Shown here: positions 1 to 6,499 of the stretch, piece by piece | Layout of the letters: each line of letters begins with the position of its first letter | Numbering within the stretch: position 1 is the stretch's first letter | Assembly (NCBI GenBank): GCA_003157595.1 | Contig: PMKB01000254.1 | Location: 1-17,103, forward strand | DNA length: 17,103 bases | Source of the DNA: Solirubrobacterales bacterium | GTDB lineage: Bacteria > Actinomycetota > Thermoleophilia > Solirubrobacterales > Solirubrobacteraceae | Direction: 5' to 3' | The notes under the pieces: generated by a model | Databases searched by the model: none | What the model was told of the DNA's origin: nothing | Seen by the model: the letters and a program-made list of their open reading frames with translations, nothing else | Position numbers and translations under genes: made by a program

Positions 1-395
1 AGCGGCAGCGGCGCCCCGGCCCACAGCAGCACGCGAACGCTCACACGCTCGGCGAGGTCCCCGAGCAGATCACGCAGCCTCGCCGCCCCGTCATCGCGGG
101 TAAGCCCGAAATCCGCCGTCACATGCCAGCCAGCGATGTGAATACTCGAACGGGCCCCCGCAAGCGTCTGCGCGAGCAGCGGCAGCGCCTGGGCCCCGTC
201 GATGAGGACCTCGAGGTCATTGCCTGCGCTCGGCGGCGGGTCGCCTGCTGCCCACAACGATGCCGCCACTTCCGGAGGATCGAGCCGCTCGAGCTGACGT
301 GCGCGGCTCAGCCGGCGACGGTGGTGCCTGCGAATCGACGACTCGACGCGCTCCCCGATCCACCCGTCGAGACGTCCGATCACGCGGTCTCCCAC
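1..395 (-). CDS. Phospholipase D-like protein, N-terminal part (runs off left edge)
   Basis: This minus-strand frame is open from 449 to the window edge, and its first usable start is GTG at 395 (a second GTG lies at 383). About 131 residues are visible. After a basic N-terminal helix the protein reads NDLEVLIDGAQALPLL, then SSIHIAGWHVTADFGL, and ends in SVRVLLWAGAPLP. This is the first strand-helix-strand unit of the phospholipase D / cardiolipin synthase fold, where a substrate-positioning segment precedes the first HKD motif. No HKD motif is visible because the gene is cut by the edge, so catalytic activity cannot be judged. Members of this family hydrolyse or transfer phosphatidyl groups of membrane lipids. 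A TAGGCT hexamer sits 7 nt before GTG 395 and supports that start. The fold assignment is fairly sure; the substrate is unknown. Confidence 0.78.
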   Translation of the reverse strand, partial: MGDRVIGRLDGWIGERVESSIRRHHRRRLSRARQLERLDPPEVAASLWAAGDPPPSAGNDLEVLIDGAQALPLLAQTLAGARSSIHIAGWHVTADFGLTRDDGAARLRDLLGDLAERVSVRVLLWAGAPLP

Positions 396-986
396 GCCCC
401 AGAGCCTATCCCGCCGAGTTTGCCGCCAGCAGCCCGCCGCACTGCGTTGCTACCCATCCAGAACTGTAGTTCGAAATCAGGCCCTCGGCGGCCAGCCCGC
501 GGGCCTGCTGCGACCGAGCGAGCTACGAACCGATCGGAGCGCGGACGTTCCGAGCGGGGTCTGGAAGTAGCCCGACGGATAGTGCAGGGGCCGCCGGTCG
601 AGTCGCAGGTAAGAGCGGGAAGCACCGGGCGTTGACGCAGAGGGCAACCGAACGCATCCGCCACCGCCTCGACACTCGGTGACGCGACTCGCCGCGAGCA
701 CAAGGCGCGGTCCACGATCGGGCTCGACGTCACGTCCGGGGGCACTGGGTCCGCAGCTTCGACGCACGCTGGAAGACCGATCCACATCCACCGGGCGGCT
801 TCTACGAGTCCGACGACGGGCTCACGATCCAGAGTGCTTGCGCGGCGATGACGCTGCGCCATACAGTAATCGGTCGCCGTCGCGACTGGTCACGCCCCTT
901 TGGGAGCGCGCGCGACCGGTCGCTGCGGAAGCTCGCTTTGCTCTGTGCTGGGAGGGGTTTTAGTTCGCTGCGCTCCGTGAGACAGG
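396..986. other. Gene-poor, probably decayed region
   Basis: About 590 bases lie between the phospholipase D-like start and the HipA relic without a frame I can defend. Several frames stay open for 80-160 codons on both strands, which is expected at this GC content. Their translations are rich in Arg, Ser, Pro and Ala and show no family motif. A short plus-strand stretch near 740-850 (HWVRSFDARW...GGFYESDDGL) and a minus-strand stretch near 560-610 (RPLHYPSGYFQTP) look more protein-like. They may be remnants of broken genes, but I cannot assign them. Confidence 0.4.
403..408 (-). promoter_or_regulatory. Putative -10 element of the phospholipase D-like gene
   Basis: TAGGCT on the minus strand lies 7 nt upstream of GTG 395. 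The spacing fits transcription starting at or next to the start codon, as at four other genes in this window. No -35 element is evident. Confidence 0.4.
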
Positions 987-1895
987 ATGGCTCAGTTCGT
1001 CGCGCTGCTGTCCGCGGGTACGGTTACGACGGGCGCTTCGTTCGTCGCCCTAGGCGGATCCGTGGCGACAGTGGATTACTTGGTGAGCGATTCGAGTGCG
1101 ATGTCGGGGTCGCGTAGCGCGGCGATTTGGATTGGCTGGCGTGAGCGGATCAGTGCCTGGACGTGCTCGTTGACGTCCCACACGTTGACGTTCATGCCGG
1201 CGATCAAACCGGAGCCGTCGCGTTTCCCAGGGCTCGTTGACAACGAGGCGTTCTGCATGGACATCGCACGTGCGGTGGAGTTGCCGACAGCATCCGTTAG
1301 CCGTCACGCCAGTTCCAGCGGACTGCCGTACCTGTTGGTCGAACGCTACGACCGTGATGAAACCGCGGATCCGATTCGTAGGCTTCACCAGGAGGACGTC
1401 TGTCAGGCGATCGGTCATCCGAGCGATCGCAAGTATCAAGCCGAGGGAGGCCCGGGCGTCGCCGATACCGTCGCGCTGCTGCGCGCGAGCTCGGCCGTCC
1501 CGGCGCAGGATCTCCCGACATTCTGGCGTGCGCTCGTATTCAACTGGCTGATTGGGAACTGCGACGGCCACGCCAAGAACTTCTCGCTGCTCTACGACGC
1601 CGCCGCGCCGACGCTCGCGCCGCTGTATGACCTCGTCAGCACGGTCGTGTATCCGGAGCTGACGACCAGGCTCGCGATGACGCTGGACGGGGCACGGGCG
1701 ATCGAAGAGGTCACGCCGGACGCCTGGGCGCTGCTCGCGAGAGAAACCGGCTTCAGCGCCCGCTTCGCGCGCAGCGCGACCGAGGCCATGATCGAGCGCG
1801 TCGTGGACGAATCTGGCCGGCTTGCGGCAGAGCCGCGGCACGACAATCCGACCGCGAAGCAGATTCGGGAGGGCATTCTCGAGCGAGCCCTCTGA
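987..1895 (+). pseudogene. HipA-type kinase relic lacking the N-terminal half
   Basis: From about residue 70 (ATG at 1194) the frame matches the C-terminal kinase portion of HipA toxins: PAIKPEPSRFPGLVDNEAFC, then PYLLVERYDRD, LHQEDVCQAIG, KYQAEGGPG, the catalytic NCDGHAKNFSLLYD, and the metal-binding YDLVSTVVYPEL. HipA proteins are serine kinases that phosphorylate targets such as glutamyl-tRNA synthetase and induce dormancy. Usual HipA length is about 400-440 residues. Only about 230 family-like residues remain here, and the N-terminal domain and the ATP-binding serine loop are missing. Residues 1-69 do not resemble HipA. No HipB antitoxin gene lies upstream. I therefore read it as a truncated relic. 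A standalone short protein from ATG 1194 cannot be excluded, but without the nucleotide loop it should not be an active kinase. Confidence 0.75.
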
Positions 1896-1907
1896 ACCCG
1901 GCACGAC

Positions 1908-1945
1908 GGGCCGCTGCGGCGCCGTGGCGGCCGCAGCGTCGGCCC
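1908..1945 (+). terminator. GC-rich hairpin after the HipA relic
   Basis: The left arm GGGCCGCTGCGGC (1908-1920) pairs with the right arm at 1930-1945 with one bulged base. The hairpin begins 12 nt after the HipA relic stop. No T-run follows, so it is at best a weak or factor-assisted terminator. Confidence 0.4.
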
Positions 1946-2083
1946 GAGAGACTGCGAGGCGGTAGCGATCGGTAGCAGGCACGGGCGAAATCGTGCGGTA
2001 CGCACGTGGTTTCGCAGCACTCGTCGCACCCAATGTCTCCAGTTCAGCCTGAACAGCTGGACCAGAAAGGCTCCTCTAGCCCG

Positions 2084-2161
2084 ATGCTCGTTGCGACGAT
2101 CACCGAAGCAGAGAACCGGCCGAGCGCGCTGATCGATCGCGTCCGAGGTGGGGAATCCCCC
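2084..2161 (+). pseudogene. Phd/YefM-type antitoxin N-terminal fragment
   Basis: ATG at 2084 opens a frame reading MLVATITEAENRPSALIDRV followed by RGGES. This is the start of Phd/YefM-family antitoxins, typically of the form TxTEAKNRLSALxDRVxxGE. In intact antitoxins this N-terminal fold binds the operator DNA and is followed by a toxin-binding tail, giving about 80-90 residues. Here the similarity stops after the GGE turn, and the next bases form a terminator-like hairpin. The frame continues, but its sequence is antisense to the LuxR gene. No toxin gene follows. I infer a deletion that removed the rest of a toxin-antitoxin pair. Confidence 0.6.
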
Positions 2162-2189
2162 GAGAAGCCCCGATCCTTCGGGGTTTCTC
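2162..2189 (+). terminator. Intrinsic-type terminator hairpin
   Basis: GAGAAGCCCCG pairs with CGGGGTTTCTC across a short ATCCTT loop (one G-T pair), and TCTCGTTCTT follows on the plus strand. It lies between the antitoxin fragment and the 3' end of the LuxR gene. It could stop plus-strand read-through into the LuxR gene or terminate that gene from the other side. Confidence 0.6.
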
Positions 2190-2227
2190 TCGTTCTTGGT
2201 GAAGGGCGTGCGCGTGGGTGGGTGCCG

Positions 2228-3073
2228 TCACGTCTGTGCGGTTGCCCAGGCGAGCTGGGCAGCCCGCGAGCGGCCGCTCACCTGAAGCGTCCGATAGCAG
2301 TGCTCGAGATGCTTCTGCGCAGTACGAACGCCGATGCCGAGGGCCGCTGCGGCGTCCTGGTCGGAGTGCCCCATGGCCACCAGCCGGAGCATCTCGGACT
2401 GGCGCCGCGTGAGGCCGAGTGCGCGCAGGTCTGCGATCAGTATCTGCCGGCCGGCTCCGTTCGCCAACAGCGTGTGCGCGAGCGCGTTGCGGTAGGTCTG
2501 GATGAGGTAGGGGCGGGTGAGATTGAGCAGGTCGCGATCGGCCGCCGTGAAGTCGCGCGTGCCACGGCTGAGGGCGACCCCCAGCATTCGCTGCGAGGCG
2601 GATGGCAGCGTGAACGCAATCTGGTACTCGACCCCGAGTGGTTGGTAGACCTCGCGGTATATGCCCAGTCGGTGCAGCTCACGTCGCGTGAGGATGTCGG
2701 AGAACCGCGTGGCCCGACCGTCGTGCGTGCGAAGGTAGTACGCAACGAGCGGGTTCTCCAGTGCGTAGCGGGCAAACGCGACGTGGAGCTCGGGGGGCAC
2801 CGCGGGGTCGGTCCGCGAGACGGTATGGGGAAGATCGGCCGGGAGCTCGTTCAACGCACACCACCTGGCCCCTACCGCGTCGCGCAGCGCTGTGAGCAGC
2901 GCGCCGCAGAACTCCTCGAGCTCGAGCAGCCCGATCACCTCGCCGATCAGGTTCAGCGCGCGCCGGTGCAACGTGGGTGCAATCGATCGAACGCTACTGC
3001 GTCCGCACGTGCCGGGTTGCACCTCTACGTCGCCACTACGTAGTTCCGACACACGCGGCTGTGTGTCCACCAC
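2228..3073 (-). CDS. GAF-LuxR family transcriptional regulator
   Basis: This is a DNA-binding regulator of about 281 residues if translation starts at GTG 3073. The last ~60 residues form a LuxR/FixJ helix-turn-helix: LGLTRRQSEMLRLVAMGHSD, then AAAALGIGVRTAQKHLEHCY and LQVSGRSRAAQLAW. The preceding ~170 residues (from LHRRALNLIGEVIGLLELEE to DLLNLTRPYLIQTYRNALAH) look like a GAF-type sensory fold. There is no receiver domain with a phospho-acceptor Asp. The frame stays open to 3238, but the extra N-terminal residues look random, no clear ribosome-binding site marks any start, and GTG 3052 is also possible. The gene is divergent from the surface-protein gene at 3298, which makes that gene a natural candidate target. 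The ligand is unknown. Confidence 0.82.
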   Translation of the reverse strand: MVDTQPRVSELRSGDVEVQPGTCGRSSVRSIAPTLHRRALNLIGEVIGLLELEEFCGALLTALRDAVGARWCALNELPADLPHTVSRTDPAVPPELHVAFARYALENPLVAYYLRTHDGRATRFSDILTRRELHRLGIYREVYQPLGVEYQIAFTLPSASQRMLGVALSRGTRDFTAADRDLLNLTRPYLIQTYRNALAHTLLANGAGRQILIADLRALGLTRRQSEMLRLVAMGHSDQDAAAALGIGVRTAQKHLEHCYRTLQVSGRSRAAQLAWATAQT

Positions 3074-3297
3074 GGCATCGTCACAGGGATTTCGCTGACC
3101 GCGCGACTGCAGCAGACGCTGCGGAGAACCGGATGCGCAGAAGTTCTCTCGCCACCGCGAGCACCGCGGGTAATGTGCGCCGCTGAGTGGATCCGCTCCG
3201 CTGCGGACTCGGCGCTGCGTCGTCACCTTGGATGACATGCCGGGTTCGCGGGTGCTCCGGGTCAGCTGCGTCGCTGATTACTACGAAGGGACTCATC

Positions 3298-5325
3298 GTG
3301 ACCCGAATCTGCTCGGTCCTGATAGGCATGTTGGCCCTTGGCGCTCTGGCGACCTCGGCGACGACCGCGCAGGCGGCGGGATGCTCGGATACCTGGATCG
3401 GGCCAGGTGGGAACACGTCGGCTCCGACCAGCGGCAGTTGGGGAGTTCCAGCCAACTGGTCGACCGGCGCTATCCCGGGGAACACGGACAACGTCTGCGT
3501 CACCGGCACCGGCACCTACACGGTGACGGTGGCGCCCTGGTCCCTGGGGACCGCTGACCCCAACAACAACGGCGCCAACGTGAACTCGCTCACGCTTGGT
3601 GGATCGAGTGGCGCCCAGACGCTCTACGTCGATGGCGAGGCCAGCATCTCCAACAGCAACGAGACCGTGAACAACACCTTCCTGTCCATGGCCGCTGCCA
3701 GCACGGTCAACACGACGGGCACGCTGGAGCTCGATTCGACCGCCGGCGGAAACCCCACGTCGGGCACGCCGGCGTCGCAGAGCGGCGGCGGAGCGACGGT
3801 CAGCGGCGGACCCTTGCTCAACTACGGCCACATCGTGACGCAGCAGGAGGATCCGAGTACGAACCCGGGTGCCGGCACGTTCTTCGGGCTCTACGGCTTC
3901 ACGAACGAGGCTGGCGCAAGCGTGCAGATCAACACCGGAACCCTGACCGAGAGTCAGGCGAACACGTGGACGGCGACCAACGACGGCACGATCACGGTCG
4001 CTTCGGGAGCCTCGTGGGTGCTGACTCCCAACACCTTCAGCACGGCGTCCTTCAACAACGACGGGTCGGTCGTCAACGACGGATCGATCACCGATAGCGG
4101 CGCGACGTGGGCGCAGAGCGGCGGCTCGGTGTCGGGTGGCGCGGTGGTTCTCCAGAACGCCGCGACGCTGGCGGACTCGGCCGGAACGGCATCTTTCCTA
4201 CAGAACTACGGCACCGTCACGATCACCGGGACGATCCCGGCCGGGCAGACCGTCACCGTGCAGGGAGAGCCCTACAACTCGGGCGGGGAGACCTACTACA
4301 GCATCACCACATCGCTCGACGGCGCCCAACTCGTCAACGACGGCACACTCGTGCTCGACGCCGACGGAACCGGCAACACGAGCGGCGGCGCGGTCTACGT
4401 CACCGACGGCTCGATTCAGAACAACGGCGCGATCAACGCCGAGGTAGTGGACCCCTCGTGGGCGGTGCATCTCCAGGCGGGTCTCGCCAACACCCACGCG
4501 GGCACGATGACCGTCACCGGCGGCTCGCTCGACCAGGACAGTGGAACGGCGACCACCAACGACGGTGTCGTGACGCTCGGGCCTGGAGCCGTGTACCTGC
4601 TGGACGAGGCCGCCTCCTTCGTCAACGCCAGCGACGGCACGGTCTCGCCCCAGCTTGCGGGTGCCACGAGCATCGGCACGTTCCAGCTGAGCGGCCCGTG
4701 TTGCAACGGACCCGGCACATTCACCGCCGGTGGCACCCTGCTGGCGGATCTCACCGGCGGCTTCCTGCCGATCGCCAATCAGGAATTCCAGCTCTTTGCG
4801 CTCACGGGAGGAAAGTTCACGGGCACCTTCGCCACGGTTGGCAACAGCTTCACGGCCGACTACACGAAGGAAGCCGCGAGTCCAGCGTTCGTCGGAGCGA
4901 TCTACCAGTCGACCCCGCCGGCGCCGCCTCCCGTGCACGTCGGCTCGATCTTGGGCGGCCACGGCAAGCTCACGCTGGCGCTCTCATGTCCGGCAGGCGG
5001 GGCCGCGTGCGCGACCTTGAGCGTGACGGCCAGGGTCACCGAGCACCTCAGGGGCGGAAAGATCACCGCGATCACCGCACGCAAGAAGAAGAAAGCTCAC
5101 ACGCAGACGAAGCAGGTTGTGATCGCGACCGCCGGCGCCTCGCTGGCCGCGGGCGCCACCAAGACGCTCACGCTGACGCTCAACGCGGCCGGGAAGGCAC
5201 TGCTCAAGAAATACGGCAAGCTCACGACGATCGTGACCGCCAGTTCGGGCGGCAAGACGCTCGAGACAGCCACCGTCCGCGTGCAGAAGCCCGCGAAGCC
5301 AAAGAAGAAGAAGAAGAAGAAGTAG
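3298..5325 (+). CDS. Secreted beta-rich surface protein with poly-lysine C-terminus
   Basis: The start is GTG 3298, preceded by GAAGGGA at 7-nt spacing; the product is 675 residues. A Sec signal peptide covers about residues 1-26 (MTRIC, a hydrophobic core, then ATSATTAQAAG). The mature protein begins CSDTWIGPGGNTS with SWGVPANWSTGAIPG and TGTYTVTV, as in extracellular beta-helix proteins. It continues for about 500 residues of Gly/Thr/Asn/Ser-rich repeats of the type NDGTITVASGA, NDGSITDSGA, NDGTLVLDADG, which suggests a right-handed beta-helix. The last ~115 residues form a separate beta-domain (LALSCPAGGAACATLSV...LNAAGKALLKKYGKLTTIVT), a type I associate with Thermoleophilia surface proteins. 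The protein ends in PAKP plus seven lysines encoded by AAG repeats. There is no sortase motif or terminal membrane segment; the basic tail may bind acidic wall polymers. Adhesin or matrix protein is an inference. Confidence 0.8.
   Translation: MTRICSVLIGMLALGALATSATTAQAAGCSDTWIGPGGNTSAPTSGSWGVPANWSTGAIPGNTDNVCVTGTGTYTVTVAPWSLGTADPNNNGANVNSLTLGGSSGAQTLYVDGEASISNSNETVNNTFLSMAAASTVNTTGTLELDSTAGGNPTSGTPASQSGGGATVSGGPLLNYGHIVTQQEDPSTNPGAGTFFGLYGFTNEAGASVQINTGTLTESQANTWTATNDGTITVASGASWVLTPNTFSTASFNNDGSVVNDGSITDSGATWAQSGGSVSGGAVVLQNAATLADSAGTASFLQNYGTVTITGTIPAGQTVTVQGEPYNSGGETYYSITTSLDGAQLVNDGTLVLDADGTGNTSGGAVYVTDGSIQNNGAINAEVVDPSWAVHLQAGLANTHAGTMTVTGGSLDQDSGTATTNDGVVTLGPGAVYLLDEAASFVNASDGTVSPQLAGATSIGTFQLSGPCCNGPGTFTAGGTLLADLTGGFLPIANQEFQLFALTGGKFTGTFATVGNSFTADYTKEAASPAFVGAIYQSTPPAPPPVHVGSILGGHGKLTLALSCPAGGAACATLSVTARVTEHLRGGKITAITARKKKKAHTQTKQVVIATAGASLAAGATKTLTLTLNAAGKALLKKYGKLTTIVTASSGGKTLETATVRVQKPAKPKKKKKKK
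5302..5322 (+). repeat. (AAG)7 microsatellite encoding the C-terminal lysines
   Basis: Seven perfect tandem AAG codons directly precede the TAG stop at 5323. A perfect trinucleotide run can change length by slippage without breaking the frame, so the number of terminal lysines could vary between strains. Confidence 0.85.
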
Positions 5326-5390
5326 CGACGGTCCCGGGCGTGGTCACTTCGCTCCCCTGCGGCGGCGCGGTGTCCACTGGATGCGGTCGG

Positions 5391-5837
5391 TCAGTGATCC
5401 GGGATCGAGGCGCCGATGCGTCCCATGATGCGGACGAGGTCGGCGACATCGCGGTCGTCGAGCGCATCGCCGAAGGTCTGCTGCAGCAGCTCGTGGTGGC
5501 TTCGCCTCGCCTTCTTCACAAGCGATCGACCACGCGGTGTGATCGTTGCGAACGTCGTGCGCGCGTCGTCCGGATCGGGGACACGCTGAATCAGAGCGGA
5601 CGCCTCCATCCGGTCGACCAGCTTCGACAGGCCCGACGGAGAGAGCACGATCGATGACGCAAGCTCACTCAGCCGCAGCGCTCCGCCGGCCATCTCGACG
5701 TGTGTGAGCACGTCGTAGCGGGCAATCGAGAGGCCGTGGTCACGGCGCAAGCTCGCCTCGAGCTGATCCCAGAGCCGGGCGTGTGTGCGCAAGAGCGCCA
5801 GCCACGCCGCCATCCAGCGACCGTAGTCGTCAGCCAT
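5391..5837 (-). CDS. MarR family transcriptional regulator
   Basis: The 148-residue product has the usual MarR length and layout: N-terminal dimerisation helix (WMAAWLALLRTHARLWDQLE), winged helix-turn-helix from about residue 35 to 105 with recognition helix LSPSGLSKLVDRMEAS (65-80) and wing RVPDPDDARTTFATITPRGR (85-104), and a C-terminal dimerisation helix. MarR proteins are dimeric repressors that leave DNA on binding a small phenolic ligand or on oxidation. ATG 5837 lies 6 nt after a TAGACT element, so transcription may begin at the start codon itself. The gene is divergent from the VOC gene at 6012, and the shared region holds two palindromes of MarR type. I infer autorepression plus repression of the VOC gene. 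The ligand is unknown. Confidence 0.92.
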   Translation of the reverse strand: MADDYGRWMAAWLALLRTHARLWDQLEASLRRDHGLSIARYDVLTHVEMAGGALRLSELASSIVLSPSGLSKLVDRMEASALIQRVPDPDDARTTFATITPRGRSLVKKARRSHHELLQQTFGDALDDRDVADLVRIMGRIGASIPDH

Positions 5838-5843
5838 GCTCCC

Positions 5844-5872
5844 AGTCTAGAACGAAATAGTTGACATGCCAA
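5844..5872 (-). promoter_or_regulatory. marR promoter, probably leaderless
   Basis: On the minus strand TTGGCA (5872-5867) and TAGACT (5849-5844) are 17 bp apart, and the ATG begins 6 nt further on. Transcription would start at or near A5837. The -35 box is one half of operator 1. Confidence 0.6.
5861..5872. promoter_or_regulatory. MarR operator 1
   Basis: TTGACATGCCAA fits the palindrome TTGnCATGnCAA; the flanks extend it to AGTTGACATGCCAAGT. Its left half is the -35 box of the rightward promoter and its right half the -35 box of the leftward promoter. One bound dimer would therefore block both. Confidence 0.65.
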
Positions 5873-5890
5873 GTGTAGTGGCGATATAAG
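5861..5890 (+). promoter_or_regulatory. Sigma-70-type promoter of the VOC gene
   Basis: A perfect -35 TTGACA (5861-5866) and a good -10 TATAAG (5885-5890) are separated by 18 bp. The predicted transcription start is near 5897, which gives a leader of about 115 nt before GTG 6012. Confidence 0.65.
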
Positions 5891-5902
5891 TTGGCATGAC
5901 AA
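5891..5902. promoter_or_regulatory. MarR operator 2
   Basis: TTGGCATGACAA is a second copy of the TTGnCATGnCAA palindrome; the extended form AGTTGGCATGACAAGT differs from operator 1 at two of 16 positions. It starts exactly 30 bp after operator 1 and covers the predicted rightward transcription start. Confidence 0.65.
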
Positions 5903-6011
5903 GTATCGCGGCGTGGCCGAAGGTATTCGCGTGGCATCCGATCGCAACCGCGGGTCATGTCGCAGACTTCGTCGGATCGTCGTCGTTGGCTCGACTACAA
6001 AGGAGGCTCAG

Positions 6012-6395
6012 GTGGTGGGACAGAACAGAATCTCGGCGGTCGTATGCTCGACCGATCTGGCGCGGAGCCAGGACTTCTACGAACAGAACGTTGGGCTGAC
6101 GCTCTCGCACGAGACAATCGAGAACCATCTCGTGTTCGAGTGCGGTGACGGCACGAGTCTGCTGGTCTACGGGCGCGCCAATCCCAACCAGGCAGACCAC
6201 ACCCAGGTGCGGTTCTGGTCGGCCGATGTGGCAGCCGACGTCCGCGAACTGACGCAACGAGGCGTCGCTTTCGAGCAGTACGACTTCCCGACGTTCAAGA
6301 CCGTGGGCTCCATCGCCACGACCCCGGGGATCGGAAGCTCGGCATGGTTCAAGGACCCCGACGGCAACACGATCGCGTTGTTCCAGCCCGAATAG
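6012..6395 (+). CDS. VOC-fold protein (glyoxalase/bleomycin-resistance superfamily)
   Basis: GTG 6012 is chosen because AAAGGAGG (5999-6006) lies 5 nt upstream, giving 127 residues, the usual single-VOC length. The frame is open further upstream, but that sequence is Arg-rich and unlike a VOC protein. Two beta-alpha-beta-beta-beta units are visible: ISAVVCSTDLARSQDFYEQNVGL with HLVFECGDGTSLLVY, then TQVRFWSADVAADVRELTQRGV with SAWFKDPDGNTIALFQ. The positions that usually supply the first and last metal ligands carry Ser (residue 8) and Ala (residue 122) instead of His and Glu. Metal-dependent glyoxalase or dioxygenase activity is therefore unlikely. Ligand binding or sequestration, as in resistance proteins, is a better guess. 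Divergence from the MarR gene and the shared operators suggest induction by a small toxic molecule. Confidence 0.85.
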   Translation: MVGQNRISAVVCSTDLARSQDFYEQNVGLTLSHETIENHLVFECGDGTSLLVYGRANPNQADHTQVRFWSADVAADVRELTQRGVAFEQYDFPTFKTVGSIATTPGIGSSAWFKDPDGNTIALFQPE

Positions 6396-6419
6396 TGGCC
6401 GGCGGCGCCTGGGCCTGGG

Positions 6420-6437
6420 GCCGTCGGATGCGACGGC
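6420..6437 (+). terminator. Short hairpin after the VOC gene
   Basis: GCCGTCG and CGACGGC form a perfect 7-bp stem around loop GATG, 25 nt after the VOC stop. There is no T-run, so termination here is uncertain. Confidence 0.35.
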
Positions 6438-6487
6438 GCGGCGACGCCCGCGACGCGATCGTCGTCCAGCGTCGCTGCGCCGCGAGA

Positions 6488-6493
6488 TAGGGT
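6488..6493 (+). promoter_or_regulatory. Putative -10 element of the HipA-like kinase gene
   Basis: TAGGGT lies exactly 6 nt before GTG 6500. No -35 is evident and no strong ribosome-binding site intervenes, which fits a leaderless transcript. Confidence 0.45.
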
Positions 6494-6499
6494 GCCACC

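Noticed and set aside
380..862. Minus-strand frame of 160 codons upstream of the phospholipase D-like gene
   Set aside because: It overlaps the phospholipase D-like start in another frame, and its translation has no motif or protein-like pattern.
2190..3043. Long plus-strand frame continuing from the antitoxin fragment
   Set aside because: It is antisense to the LuxR gene, whose helix-turn-helix and GAF-like sequence is clear on the other strand. Only the part before 2162 has family-like sequence.
4107..5657. 516-codon plus-strand frame inside and beyond the surface-protein gene
   Set aside because: Its translation is Arg/His/Gly-rich low-complexity sequence with no motif, and it shadows the surface-protein and MarR genes in another frame.
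5896..6099. Upstream frame MTSIAAWPKVFAWHPI... before the VOC gene, possibly a leader peptide
   Set aside because: It has no ribosome-binding site, overlaps operator 2, runs out of frame into the VOC gene and shows no family resemblance.
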